Positions 9,901 to 16,940 of a stretch of DNA of 64,000 nucleotides are shown here, piece by piece (the first letter of the stretch is position 1; each line of letters starts with the position of its first letter). The translations under genes and the position numbers were made by a program. The stretch is from JAVBLV01 sp031553195 (GTDB lineage: Bacteria; Bacteroidota; Bacteroidia; Bacteroidales; P3), in assembly GCA_031553195.1 (NCBI GenBank), contig JAVBLV010000004.1, positions 19,159-83,158 on the forward strand. The letters run 5' to 3'. Below the pieces are notes generated by a model, which saw only the letters and a program-made list of their open reading frames with translations, made no database searches and had not been told where the DNA came from.

Positions 9901-12042
9901 CACCATTGGCATGACACCCTTGTCCTGAAAGGCGATAATATCACGCAATACAGCGGTAATATTATCGACAATAGCTTTGTGTTCCTGTTCCTTGTCGTGT
10001 ATGCCGAATTGGGAAGCGCCCTCTTTGTCGAGCGAAATATAATTGACTTCAATGCCCTCGAAAGAGCGTTCCCGCCTTATCATTTGCCCTTCGGCAACCA
10101 AGTTGGCAGAAATGATTTCCTGCAAAGCAACGCCTCCTTTGACAATGGCTTCCACTAAAGATTCATTGGAAAGAGAAGCATCCGAAATACAGGTTTTGGC
10201 AGCATACAAAGGCATATTGTCGGGGCGTTTGGCAAAGGTTGCCGAAAGAAATACCACACCTTTGGCTTGCTTAACCACATTGTAGAAAAACCTTGCGGTG
10301 GCCGATGATTCTAAATTTCCTCCGGCGTTATGGCTTTCATCTAAAATCAACACATTATTTTCGGCAATGGCATTGATAAAGGCTTGTTTTACGGTGGGTT
10401 TTTCCGAAGCTATTTGGGAATAGGTTAGCATGACATAGTCGAATTCTTTTCCTAAGTATTGTTTCTCAAAAATATTTTCCTGTGCCGAATGTTCCAAGGG
10501 TTCGTATACGATTTCCCCGTCTTCATCCTTGATTTTACTTTTGCTTTCGTTGGCGTTGACGATAAAAGGGCGTAAACCTGCACTGCCGATAGCTTTCAAA
10601 TCGCGGTACATATCGGAAAACAGGTTGGCTTTTTCGGTAATGAATATGGGTTTCAAGCCTTTGTTGCAGGCGTAACGGATAACGGCAGCGGCTACACGCC
10701 CTTTGCCGATTCCGGTTTGGTCGCCAATGACCATGCCTTGATTTTTTTCTTCTATGTTGTAAATTGCCATGGCTACGGCATCCACTTGTTCGGCGCTCAA
10801 GGCTTGCGCCATTTCCTCATCATTATTATAGTGTAAAAATCCACGGACATACGCATTAATGGAACCGCCGACTTGTTCTTTTACATCCAATAATGCGGAA
10901 TGAATTTCGTAATCCATGCTGTCGGGAACAATAGTGTCCAACGGTTTTACAGGTGGTTCGGCTGCCGGACGGTAAGGACCTTCCAGTCCGTCAAGAACTT
11001 GCAGTTGCTTCAACTTTTTCTTTGCCTGTGCGATAATTTGCGATTTATCCATAAATTTACTTGTATCTCGTTTACTTGTTAACTCGTCAACTGGTTTACT
11101 CTCTTCCACTAACCCAACTCGTTGAAATAATGTGTCAAAATCGGAAATTACAGTATCCATGTTATCTTTCAAGGGCGCATAACCTTCAGGTTTTTCTTTC
11201 CGTTCATTAATTAAAATCAAACGGACATCGAATGAAGTCCCTTGACGGCTATATAAATCCCCGTCAATCAGCAAAATATCTTCTACATAATAATATCTGT
11301 ACAAGTAAGAGAGGAAAATCCGGTTTTTGCCCTTTTGGATTCTCCCTTCGCTGTCCCATTGGGTGTGTCCGCCGATGATGATAGCTGCCCGTCCGTTATC
11401 TTTCATACAATCCAATGCCCGTAAAGCCATTAAATGGTCGAGGGTTTTGATTGGAAACTCGCCGTACATGACTTTTTCGAACAGGCTGCCAAAGGGCGGG
11501 TTGGTAACAATTCCATTGAAAAGGTTTTCATAGCCTCTAAAATGTTCTGTTGCATCTGCTTGCAGCGTACATGCAAACTCTTGTTTACGAAGATTCTGAT
11601 AGCGTTGTTCATCTATCTCATTGACAATGACTTGCTTTATTGGTAAGGCAATTGTCAGAAGCCCGTTACCTGCCGATGGTTCAAAATATAGTGCCTTTGT
11701 ATCATGCTTGTTGACATAAGAACTTGCCAGAAACGCAATGGGTGCAGGCGTGGAATATTGTTGCAACATAATACTTTGGCTTGTTCTATGAGACAAATTG
11801 ACCTGATTGCGGTACAGTTCCACAATCAGGTCATAGCGTTGCCGGATAGGCAGGGTCTCGTTTTGGGCAATTCCGCGGGCTTTGTAAACAATAGCTAATT
11901 CGGCAAGCTCTTTGATTTGCGTTGGGTCGGTCAGTCCAAAACATTGGGCTATTTTATCAACTTTACGTTTGTTTTGTTTTTCGCCCGAAGCCAAAATTAC
12001 TTGTAACGTTTCTACAAAAAGGGCTTCATTGTTCGTTTTCAC
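6913..12042 (-). CDS. giant N6-adenine methyltransferase-helicase fusion (strawberry-notch/DarB-like)
   Basis: 1709 residues. The N-terminal third is an adenine-N6 methyltransferase: a SAM-binding region (YFEPSAGNGLLTIALP) and catalytic NPPF (~180). Residues ~420-1000 are an SF2 helicase of the strawberry-notch type: GDQTGIGKGR (Walker A, ~440), LDESHNAGG (DExH, ~566), VVFLSATF, then INQSGSTGASAH and QKRGRVNRTGQ in the second RecA lobe. The C-terminal third is long and helical. The same order is known from phage P1 DarB, an anti-restriction protein carried in the virion. By analogy it may protect incoming element DNA; that is inference. Residues near 320 are encoded by one of the element's palindromic repeats. 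Confidence 0.88.
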   Translation of the reverse strand: MKTNNEALFVETLQVILASGEKQNKRKVDKIAQCFGLTDPTQIKELAELAIVYKARGIAQNETLPIRQRYDLIVELYRNQVNLSHRTSQSIMLQQYSTPAPIAFLASSYVNKHDTKALYFEPSAGNGLLTIALPIKQVIVNEIDEQRYQNLRKQEFACTLQADATEHFRGYENLFNGIVTNPPFGSLFEKVMYGEFPIKTLDHLMALRALDCMKDNGRAAIIIGGHTQWDSEGRIQKGKNRIFLSYLYRYYYVEDILLIDGDLYSRQGTSFDVRLILINERKEKPEGYAPLKDNMDTVISDFDTLFQRVGLVEESKPVDELTSKRDTSKFMDKSQIIAQAKKKLKQLQVLDGLEGPYRPAAEPPVKPLDTIVPDSMDYEIHSALLDVKEQVGGSINAYVRGFLHYNNDEEMAQALSAEQVDAVAMAIYNIEEKNQGMVIGDQTGIGKGRVAAAVIRYACNKGLKPIFITEKANLFSDMYRDLKAIGSAGLRPFIVNANESKSKIKDEDGEIVYEPLEHSAQENIFEKQYLGKEFDYVMLTYSQIASEKPTVKQAFINAIAENNVLILDESHNAGGNLESSATARFFYNVVKQAKGVVFLSATFAKRPDNMPLYAAKTCISDASLSNESLVEAIVKGGVALQEIISANLVAEGQMIRRERSFEGIEVNYISLDKEGASQFGIHDKEQEHKAIVDNITAVLRDIIAFQDKGVMPMVDAFDKAKKMEMTNVEQRKGTKELGVSATPYFSKVFNVINQMLFSVKAEEVAQRAIQRLQEGKAPVIAFSSTMGSFLENMETDTGLSIEDGAIVNADFAEVLKRGLNGILRYSEINEAGESKHKQLELSELPDEAREEYFRIAKVIENIATGISISPIDRIKFLLTEAGYSVAEVTGRKMELKFKNKESHTAMVCTRKKELVNDAFRKFNNNEVDVLLINQSGSTGASAHAIVTPKVPLSKIRQRVMIVLQAELDINREVQKRGRVNRTGQVFKPIYDYVNSAIPAEKRLAMMLQKKLKSLDANTTSNQKNSQALLKNDDFLNKYGDKLILDYLKDNPDINEAIGDPLELNKKEEEKKKLVNLEDAASRVAGRVAVLTTTDQQKFYDDMVERYQSYVAYLLQIDEYDLEVETMDLQAKTLDRSLKIAGKGGAKSFGGNTYLEKCEVNILKKPFRKQELDNIITESLAGNTADDIAEELVTQLSEYIEVRKTAALQDVEQRAEKAIQNITAEKKYQVLPNEDQKKIYYQDRLKVIEEAKQESIDVARKKIEAQSGYVGQMLKFFRIGQGVYYPSYDFGESSPIKVPTVFLGFKINFQKPNPFAPSAIVARFAVANSSKYFEFVLSGEQGVLLERIMSASYGMNRGEKQQMVDNWDELIKDKIQNRGKRYIYTGNLLQAYGHLEEKCKLINFTTSDGGVKKGILLPESWDKAGTYVVSKVSVPLIKAIKVLQNLESGRMVATDNGLCFIKMRDGYKITTSSLSVQRFDMIIKNPDILQYIDNQGGFQKVGSSWSGDVSEKNIVAMAKAIHQVSNCTVALYENQIQLIQKELEQEPLLQEHIFPKLVELEVKLFAIIKDQTNGLQGLGAVDVMPSLALLKQHYPINSTLERAKILAGLVEEVKTRTDNFTNATAIGNEKVEVKYLLEKEHIQPSQWIEYKHTFKRSEADVVEWLANEVAKMYNQNQTSTTTIPNTDRERQLKIAKLKAIAKIKLLELLK
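11059..11100. repeat. palindromic-repeat arm inside the methyltransferase-helicase gene
   Basis: Contains CTTGTATCTCGTTTACTTG and CTCGTCAACTGGTTTAC, the same words that form the intergenic repeats elsewhere in the backbone. Here it is read in frame (around VDELTSKRDTSKF), between the methyltransferase and helicase parts, suggesting insertion into a tolerant linker. Confidence 0.55.
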
Positions 12043-12046
12043 AAGT

Positions 12047-12337
12047 TTACTTCTTTAGTTTTTTCAAATATACTTGCTTGTCTTTTTCGGTTTCTTTGAT
12101 GATTTTTTCCAACACGGCAACGGTTGCCTTGTCGCTTTTTCGCCTTGATTTTTTCAAAATCAAGCGTACGGCTTTGGTTTCTTCCTGCAATTCTATCAAG
12201 GTATTGAGTATCTTTTGCTTGGATTCCACATTGCCCAACGATTTTGCTTTAGGCGTGCTTTTTCGCTTCGTTTTTTTTGTTTTGACAGTTTTCTTTGTGG
12301 GTTTAGATGCCGTTCTTGTTTTCTTAATTGTTGCCAT
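12047..12337 (-). CDS. Lys-rich histone-H1-like small protein
   Basis: 96 residues. The N-terminal ~40 residues are almost entirely Lys, Thr, Arg, Ser, Ala and Pro (KKTRTASKPTKKTVKTKKTK), the composition of histone-H1-like DNA-condensing tails. The second half is helical and charged. It is 4 bp upstream of the methyltransferase-helicase. It may coat or condense DNA, which would suit packaging into a particle, or it may deliver the neighbouring enzyme to DNA. No catalytic motif is present. Confidence 0.7.
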   Translation of the reverse strand: MATIKKTRTASKPTKKTVKTKKTKRKSTPKAKSLGNVESKQKILNTLIELQEETKAVRLILKKSRRKSDKATVAVLEKIIKETEKDKQVYLKKLKK

Positions 12338-12405
12338 CGTTCTTGTTTTTTGTTATTTGTATTTTGTTTTTCGTTTTCAACTTTCCATTTTCAATTTTCC
12401 ACTGA

Positions 12406-13062
12406 TTAGGCTTGCATTTCCAATAATCCATTCTTACCCAATACTTTCAATACATAATTATAGGCTTCTTTATTTCCTTTTACTTGTGTGAGGGTTTCGG
12501 TGGGCGTGTTGCCTTTGGGTTTGTAAAAATAGCCACGATTGTATCGTATCAACACTTTGTCTAATCTTAGTTTCCCGTTCTCGTTGTGCTGGTCAATCAA
12601 CAAGCCTAAAAGAATGGCGCCACACAAAATATTGAAGGCAGGATTTTGCAAATCGGAAGCCGTAACGACATTGCCTTTAAAATTGTTTTCTTTGATTTTG
12701 TGCGAACAATAGGCTTGCTTAAAAATAGCATCCAAACGATTTCCTAAAGTTTTACGCAAAACTTGTTTTTCTTGTTCGGAAAGGCGTTTTTGCTTGTTTG
12801 CCAAGAAAATACTATCATTGGCAGATTGTGGTTTTAGTTGCATTAATCCTATCGCTCCGGCACTCGAAACTATGGTCTTATTACCTTTACTTTCGGTAAA
12901 AATTACGGCATTGATAATTGCCGATGAAACTCGTGTAAGCGTTTCGGCTTGTTGAATTTCAGCAAAATAGGTTTGGGCAATTTTTGCCATCGTATTTTTA
13001 ATAACCGGAATATCGGTAGTTTTATAAAAACTTTCGGCAACAAGGGGGATTTCTAATTCCAT
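12406..13062 (-). CDS. SLT-type lytic transglycosylase, candidate endolysin
   Basis: 218 residues from the ATG at 13062, chosen because it lies 1 base after the stop of the preceding small membrane ORF; an upstream ATG at 13185 is inside that ORF. The soluble lytic transglycosylase pattern is clear: AVIFTESKGNKTIVSSAGAI followed by GLMQLKP (catalytic Glu in TES), and YNRG further on. It cleaves peptidoglycan glycan strands. No signal peptide is evident, so export would need the holin-like neighbour or delivery in a particle. It sits with a holin-like and a spanin-like gene. Confidence 0.85.
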   Translation of the reverse strand: MELEIPLVAESFYKTTDIPVIKNTMAKIAQTYFAEIQQAETLTRVSSAIINAVIFTESKGNKTIVSSAGAIGLMQLKPQSANDSIFLANKQKRLSEQEKQVLRKTLGNRLDAIFKQAYCSHKIKENNFKGNVVTASDLQNPAFNILCGAILLGLLIDQHNENGKLRLDKVLIRYNRGYFYKPKGNTPTETLTQVKGNKEAYNYVLKVLGKNGLLEMQA

Positions 13063-13063
13063 G

Positions 13064-13209
13064 CTATTTTTTAATGTAGAAAATAATGTTGCGGTCGTAT
13101 TTATCTTCGGGTTTGGGAGGATTTTTCTTTTTAGCTGATTTTGTGGCAAGATATACCAAAATGCCTGCAATTCCTGCAATACCAATTATTTTTAGGGCTT
13201 TATCCATAG
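13064..13209 (-). CDS. small single-TM protein, start apparently frameshifted
   Basis: The open frame 13064-13201 encodes KALKIIGIAGIAGILVYLAT followed by a Lys-rich and Pro-rich tail ending FYIKK: one membrane helix with a basic cytoplasmic tail. It stops 1 base before the transglycosylase ATG, as expected for a coupled operon gene. The frame has no ATG, GTG or TTG: a TAA at 13202-13204 precedes it. An ATG at 13209 (ATG GAT AAA) is in another frame and would join it only by a -1 slip on the AAAAA at 13199-13203. Either frameshifting, an unusual start, or an indel. Confidence 0.55.
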
Positions 13210-13268
13210 TTGTAAGATGCTTTTTATATTCATCGTTCAGCATTCATAATTCATCATTACCTCTTGAT

Positions 13269-13739
13269 TTATTTACTTTTTTCGAAAAATCCTATCCATA
13301 GTAGAGCTGCCAAAAAGACAATTACCCAAAGGATAACAGGTTGATTCTTTTGTTTTTCGATGGTTTTTTGTTGATTTACTTGGGTTTTGGTTTCGCGTAT
13401 GGCATTTTTGAGATTGACCTGAATTGCCGTGTCTTTGGGTTCGGTTTGCAAATGCAGTTTATGCCTGCTGATAAAGGCTTTGGCTCTTATGTTGTAACTT
13501 TCGATAACCAAAGTATCAAGATTGAAAATTGAATCATTCAATGCAAAATCATGATTTGTAAAAAGTTCTTGACTGAGGTTTTGCGGAGCTTCTTGGGGCA
13601 AATGCACCATAACCGTAGTATCTTTATAAATGGTTTGGGTTTCGGTAGTTGTGTTTTCTTTTACCGTTTTTCTAACGGTAGAACAAGCGGAGATAAGGAA
13701 TAAAAAAGCACATAACAAAGTGATTTTTAACAATTTCAT
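13269..13739 (-). CDS. lipoprotein with C-terminal TM segment, unimolecular-spanin-like
   Basis: 156 residues: lipoprotein signal (MKLLKITLLCAFLFLISAC, lipobox LISAC at ~19), a periplasmic stretch rich in Thr, Gln and Lys, then a C-terminal membrane helix (VILWVIVFLAALLWIGFF) and FEKSK tail. A lipid anchor at one end and a membrane helix at the other is the design of unimolecular spanins such as T1 gp11, which fuse inner and outer membranes in the last step of phage lysis. It lies between a holin-like gene and a transglycosylase. I cannot exclude another envelope-spanning role. Confidence 0.7.
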   Translation of the reverse strand: MKLLKITLLCAFLFLISACSTVRKTVKENTTTETQTIYKDTTVMVHLPQEAPQNLSQELFTNHDFALNDSIFNLDTLVIESYNIRAKAFISRHKLHLQTEPKDTAIQVNLKNAIRETKTQVNQQKTIEKQKNQPVILWVIVFLAALLWIGFFEKSK

Positions 13740-13777
13740 AGGTTTATTTTAAAAATTCATAGTTCATAATTTATAAT

Positions 13778-13957
13778 TCATCGTTTCTTTGACGGTCTTT
13801 TGGTTTCTGCCCAAATGTAAGCTGTCAAAATGGTCATCAATGCGCCTATGCAAGTAATGGAAAGGTTTTCCATACCTTTAAACACAGCCAAAATGGCAAA
13901 GGCGATGATGAGCAAAGCAGCTACCAGTGTGATTTTAATTCGGGTTCTGGTTTGCAT
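13778..13957 (-). CDS. two-TM small protein, holin-like
   Basis: 59 residues from the ATG at 13957 (MQTRTRIKITLVAALLIIAF); an earlier ATG at 13987 adds 10 residues and overlaps the inverted repeat. Two hydrophobic helices separated by a short loop (KGMENLS) and a basic tail (AETKRPSKKR) give the size, topology and tail charge of class II holins. Located immediately upstream of the spanin-like lipoprotein. Holins share little sequence, so the call rests on topology and context only. Confidence 0.6.
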   Translation of the reverse strand: MQTRTRIKITLVAALLIIAFAILAVFKGMENLSITCIGALMTILTAYIWAETKRPSKKR

Positions 13958-13961
13958 AGTA

Positions 13962-14046
13962 AAAGTTTGTAAAGTTATAAGGTTCATAAAGTTATAAAGA
14001 GAAGATGTGTGATATGCTAAACTTTATAACTTTACAACCTTATAAT
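13962..14046. repeat. intergenic inverted repeat, TTATAACTTTA family
   Basis: Arms containing GTTTGTAAAGTTATAAGG/TTCATAAAGTTATAAAG and CTTTATAACTTTACAACC/TTATAA fold into an imperfect hairpin between the coiled-coil and holin-like genes. A different word family from the GAGATACAAG repeats. Confidence 0.6.
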
Positions 14047-14051
14047 ACTAT

Positions 14052-14831
14052 TTACAATTTGGTCGCTTGAGCCATTTGTTGAGTGGATGTACTAAGGGTA
14101 GAAATACTTTTTGAAAGGGTATCGGAAGTGGCTTTTACATCGTTTACACTGCGTACCAAATTAACGGTAGTATTTTCAACGGTCGATAGGCGGGCATCCA
14201 TAGCCGATACCGTTCCTACGCTTTGTTGCAAGGTTGCGGTTTGGGTTTCTAAAGATGTAAGTTTGGTATTCACACCTTTAATATCAGTGTCTTTAATTGC
14301 TTTTACATCCGTTTGCAATTTGGTTTGGTCCGTAGTTAAGGTTTTTACACTTTGGTCGAGCGTGGTTGTTTTTGTTTCCAAAGTAGTTACTTTTCCGGTA
14401 ACACTTGCTAAGTCAGTCTCTTTAATTGTTTTTACATCCGTTTGTAATTTGGTTTGGTCTGTAGTTAAGGTTTTTACGCTTTGGTCAAGCGTGGTTGTTT
14501 TCGTTTCCAAGGTAGTTACCTTTCCGGTAACGCTTACTAAATCCGTCTCTTTGATTTTCTTCAAATCCAATTGCAACTTGCTGTGATTTTCGCTTAAAGC
14601 AGCAATATTATTGGACGCACTGGATACCATGTTTTCCAACGAATTGAGTTTTACAAATACGGGACTTAAATCCACGCTGTCGCCACTTTGTTGGGCAAAC
14701 GAACTGAGATAAAAACTTTCGCCATCAATGGTGATGCGGTCATTGATTTGGTCGCCAATGGCTTCCAAAATTTTTCCGGCACTGAAACTGGTTTCTTTGC
14801 CTGTTCTTACATTTTTTAAATTGAATACCAT
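14052..14831 (-). CDS. coiled-coil repeat protein, fibre/spike-like
   Basis: 259 residues. Residues 1-60 form a globular head (MVFNLKNVRTGKETSFSAGK). From ~65 on it is a long Thr/Leu/Val coiled coil with a 43-residue unit (IKETDL..VTGKVTTLETKT) present twice almost identically and a third diverged time; the DNA repeat period is 129 bp. This composition is typical of trimeric phage fibres and spikes rather than cytoplasmic coiled coils. No transmembrane segment. It follows the transglycosylase frameshift tail by 2 bases. Could instead be an elongated scaffold or a structural rod of the particle. Confidence 0.7.
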   Translation of the reverse strand: MVFNLKNVRTGKETSFSAGKILEAIGDQINDRITIDGESFYLSSFAQQSGDSVDLSPVFVKLNSLENMVSSASNNIAALSENHSKLQLDLKKIKETDLVSVTGKVTTLETKTTTLDQSVKTLTTDQTKLQTDVKTIKETDLASVTGKVTTLETKTTTLDQSVKTLTTDQTKLQTDVKAIKDTDIKGVNTKLTSLETQTATLQQSVGTVSAMDARLSTVENTTVNLVRSVNDVKATSDTLSKSISTLSTSTQQMAQATKL

Positions 14832-14833
14832 AA

Positions 14834-14921
14834 TTAATTATTTTTTAGGAGTTTATAAATACAGTAGGCACCTGCTCCCAAGAACAATGCGCCTACTGCG
14901 GTGAGTTCGTACTTTTTTTTT
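14834..14921 (-). other. -1-frame membrane tail after an A9 slippery run
   Basis: The transglycosylase upstream stops at 14893, but just before it a run of nine A (minus strand; 14913-14921) allows a -1 shift into an open frame: KKKYELTAVGALFLGAGAYC followed by IYKLLKNN, one membrane helix. This frame has a TGA immediately upstream and no start codon of its own, and it ends 2 bases before the next gene's ATG. Product if shifted: a membrane-anchored transglycosylase. Confidence 0.6.
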
Positions 14922-15474
14922 CAAGCAGATAAGATAAATATTCTTGAGGGGCACGTTTGAGATTAGCTTGCTTGAATTCGCCTACCGTAATTTTGCCGTC
15001 TTTGTTCAAATCCAAGCCTGTGTTTTGGCTTGCGATGGCGTAAGCTGATAATATCGAGGTTTGTATAACCCAATCATCAGGCTTTCCCAAAGCAGCAGGG
15101 AAAAAGCAAACCAAATACAAATCCGAAAAGCATTTCATGCGATTGGCATAGGGTTTGAAATATTTATACACATAGTCCAATTGCTCAATGGCATTCATTT
15201 TGTACAAGGCTTGTGTGCTTGTTCCCAATCCTTTGGCTGTGGTCGGCATAAATTGAATTAAACCCGTTGCACGAAAAGCCGAGCGTTTAAAAGGATCTGT
15301 TTCAGTATCGGTTTTTTGTTTGTTTACGGCCTGTGGGTTCAAACGGCTTTCTAAATACATCATAATCATCAACCAAGCCACTTCTACGTTAATCAAAGAA
15401 GCTATTTTTTGGACTTTTGTCCCAAACTCGTTTGGGTTTGAGTTTTTGCATAAGAGTTTGTTTAGTAGTATCAT
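14893..15474 (-). CDS. lytic transglycosylase with EF-hand-like loop
   Basis: 193 residues in the zero frame. The SLT/lysozyme core is visible: MMYLESRLNPQAVN (catalytic Glu) and RATGLIQFMPTTA, residues ~38-85. Toward the C-terminus DLNKDGKITVGEF matches a calcium-binding EF-hand loop (DxNxDGxIxxxE), as in some phage virion peptidoglycan hydrolases. It lacks a signal peptide. A possible -1 slip on nine A adds a C-terminal membrane helix, so both soluble and anchored forms may be made. It is grouped with the structural-looking genes and may be a virion-associated entry enzyme, distinct from the likely endolysin at 12406. Confidence 0.82.
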   Translation of the reverse strand: MILLNKLLCKNSNPNEFGTKVQKIASLINVEVAWLMIMMYLESRLNPQAVNKQKTDTETDPFKRSAFRATGLIQFMPTTAKGLGTSTQALYKMNAIEQLDYVYKYFKPYANRMKCFSDLYLVCFFPAALGKPDDWVIQTSILSAYAIASQNTGLDLNKDGKITVGEFKQANLKRAPQEYLSYLLEKKSTNSPQ

Positions 15475-15493
15475 AATATCAAATTGAGTATCG

Positions 15494-16501
15494 TTAATGA
15501 ATTGTTTTTGAATAATTTGTTTTATTCTCTCCTTTTGAGGGAGTTAGAGGGGCTTGCATTTTCTTTTTATCCAGTACAAATTTTTTAAAGAGATAAGCGC
15601 CTCCGGCAATTACAGCAATGGTTTGGGCGGTCTTGAGAAAGGAAGATAAAGAAGAACCATTGCTTTTCCCTTCACTATAAGCCGTATCTATTTGGGTTTG
15701 TATATCTTTTTCTACTTTTTTACGTTGTTCGGGATTGAGTGTACTTAAGGCCTGTTCGAGTTCTTCTGATTTTTTTAAGTCCACATGGCTTTGTTCCACA
15801 CCGGGTTTAAAGGCTTTGTACAAAAAATACGAAGAAATGGCAATGGCTGCCCATTTGATTACGGGTACAATAATCGGAATGAGAACTGCAAAGGCAAAGC
15901 CTAATTCTTCTTCGGTTTCGGTTCCGCTAAAAATTCCGGTTACTTTACTCCACAACCAACTGGCTTTTTCCGCTACTTTACTCAGCACGCTCGACCTTTC
16001 GGCTTTGAGATTTTTATGGTTGTTAATCTCTTGTTGGCGTTTGGTGTAGCTGTTGGCAACTTCGATTATCCTTTTTTCGTAGTTACTTGTATTTACGCCT
16101 TTGGCTTTGAGGGCTGCCAGATAGGCATTGCTCTTACTCAAACTGGCAAAGGTTTTACGGTCGTTCTCAAACATGGCATCCATGCGTTTTTTGGCTTCGG
16201 CTTCGGTAACTTCACCTGTGGTATTGGTTTTTGATGTCGATGTGGTATGGAAATTAACATTGACAAATTGTCCGGTTTGGTTGTTTTTGAACTTTACCAC
16301 ATCCTGGCGTACCCAACCTTTTCCGGTTATTTCAAACCAATAGCCGTCAGTCTTCTGTTCATAATTCCCTGTGGTAATTCCTGCCGTTTTACCGGAAGCA
16401 ATCGTTTTCAGCAAGGGGGCTGTAGTGGCAGGTTGTTTGCGGACGTTCAGATTCCCGCTTTTGGGATAAACCGTTAAATCTTTAGCGTTTACGTGGTACA
16501 T
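15494..16501 (-). CDS. SH3b-domain membrane protein
   Basis: 335 residues from the ATG at 16501 (MYHVNAKDL); a longer start at 16552 would run into the palindromic repeat. Residues ~10-75 form a bacterial SH3 domain (LNVRKQPATTAPLLKTI, then GYWFEI.GKGWVRQDVV), which typically binds peptidoglycan. A charged helical region follows, then a strongly hydrophobic stretch (FAFAVLIPIIVPVIKWAAIA, ~205-235) and a second short one (IAVIAGGAYLFKKFV) near the end. It probably spans a membrane and binds cell wall, matching the adjacent transglycosylase. No family name recognised. Confidence 0.75.
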   Translation of the reverse strand: MYHVNAKDLTVYPKSGNLNVRKQPATTAPLLKTIASGKTAGITTGNYEQKTDGYWFEITGKGWVRQDVVKFKNNQTGQFVNVNFHTTSTSKTNTTGEVTEAEAKKRMDAMFENDRKTFASLSKSNAYLAALKAKGVNTSNYEKRIIEVANSYTKRQQEINNHKNLKAERSSVLSKVAEKASWLWSKVTGIFSGTETEEELGFAFAVLIPIIVPVIKWAAIAISSYFLYKAFKPGVEQSHVDLKKSEELEQALSTLNPEQRKKVEKDIQTQIDTAYSEGKSNGSSLSSFLKTAQTIAVIAGGAYLFKKFVLDKKKMQAPLTPSKGENKTNYSKTIH

Positions 16502-16532
16502 TTTTCTTGAATTAAAAGTGTTTTTTAATGTT

Positions 16533-16600
16533 AGATACGAGATACAAGGCACGAGATACTTGAAAAACTTGTGTCTCGTATCTCGTCAACTCGTGCCTAC
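16533..16600. repeat. GAGATACAAG palindromic repeat
   Basis: ATACGAGATACAAGGCACGA on the left and CTTGTGTCTCGTATCTCGTC on the right form a long imperfect hairpin around TGAAAAA. Intergenic between the SH3b gene and the 62-residue gene. Confidence 0.75.
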
Positions 16601-16785
16601 ATAAACAGCATGGCTTGTTTGACCAGTGCAGGTTTGGCTTTTATCTTATTTGCCATTTTGATAAAATCGTTGGCAGAAGTTTGGGCTTTTGCGGTTTTCA
16701 TAATATCGAACATGGCGGTTAGCAGGGCTTTGGCTTGTTCGGAATTTTCGGCTTCTATTTTTACATTAAATTCAAAAGTGTTCAT
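16597..16785 (-). CDS. small hypothetical protein
   Basis: 62 residues (MNTFEFNVKIEAENSEQAKA at the start), one beta-hairpin then helices; no membrane segment. Its stop overlaps the end of a palindromic repeat by a few bases. It sits among structural-looking genes. Function unknown. Confidence 0.6.
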   Translation of the reverse strand: MNTFEFNVKIEAENSEQAKALLTAMFDIMKTAKAQTSANDFIKMANKIKAKPALVKQAMLFM

Positions 16786-16849
16786 GGAATATAGTTTTTA
16801 AAGTTCTAAGGTTTAAAGGTTTGAAAGTAAGTACTAATCTGTAAAAATA

Positions 16850-16940
16850 TGAGATACAAGGTACAAGGCACGAGATACTTGAAAAACAAAAACTTGTATC
16901 TTGTTTACTCGTTAACTGGTTTACTGGTATCTTGTATCTG
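16850..16940. repeat. GAGATACAAG palindromic repeat overlapping a gene end
   Basis: GAGATACAAGGTACAAGGCA pairs imperfectly with AACTTGTATCTTGTTTACTC; extended by GGTATCTTGTATCTG. It supplies the last codons (IQDTSKPVNE) of the coiled-coil gene at 16905, as if it had inserted at the gene's 3' end. Confidence 0.7.

Noticed and set aside
12215..12491. Plus-strand ORFs rich in Phe/Leu opposite the Lys-rich gene
   Set aside because: Antisense of Lys codons gives Phe/Leu; not a real membrane protein.
14083..14586. Plus-strand ORF antisense to the coiled-coil gene
   Set aside because: Low-complexity mirror of the repeat; no independent start context.
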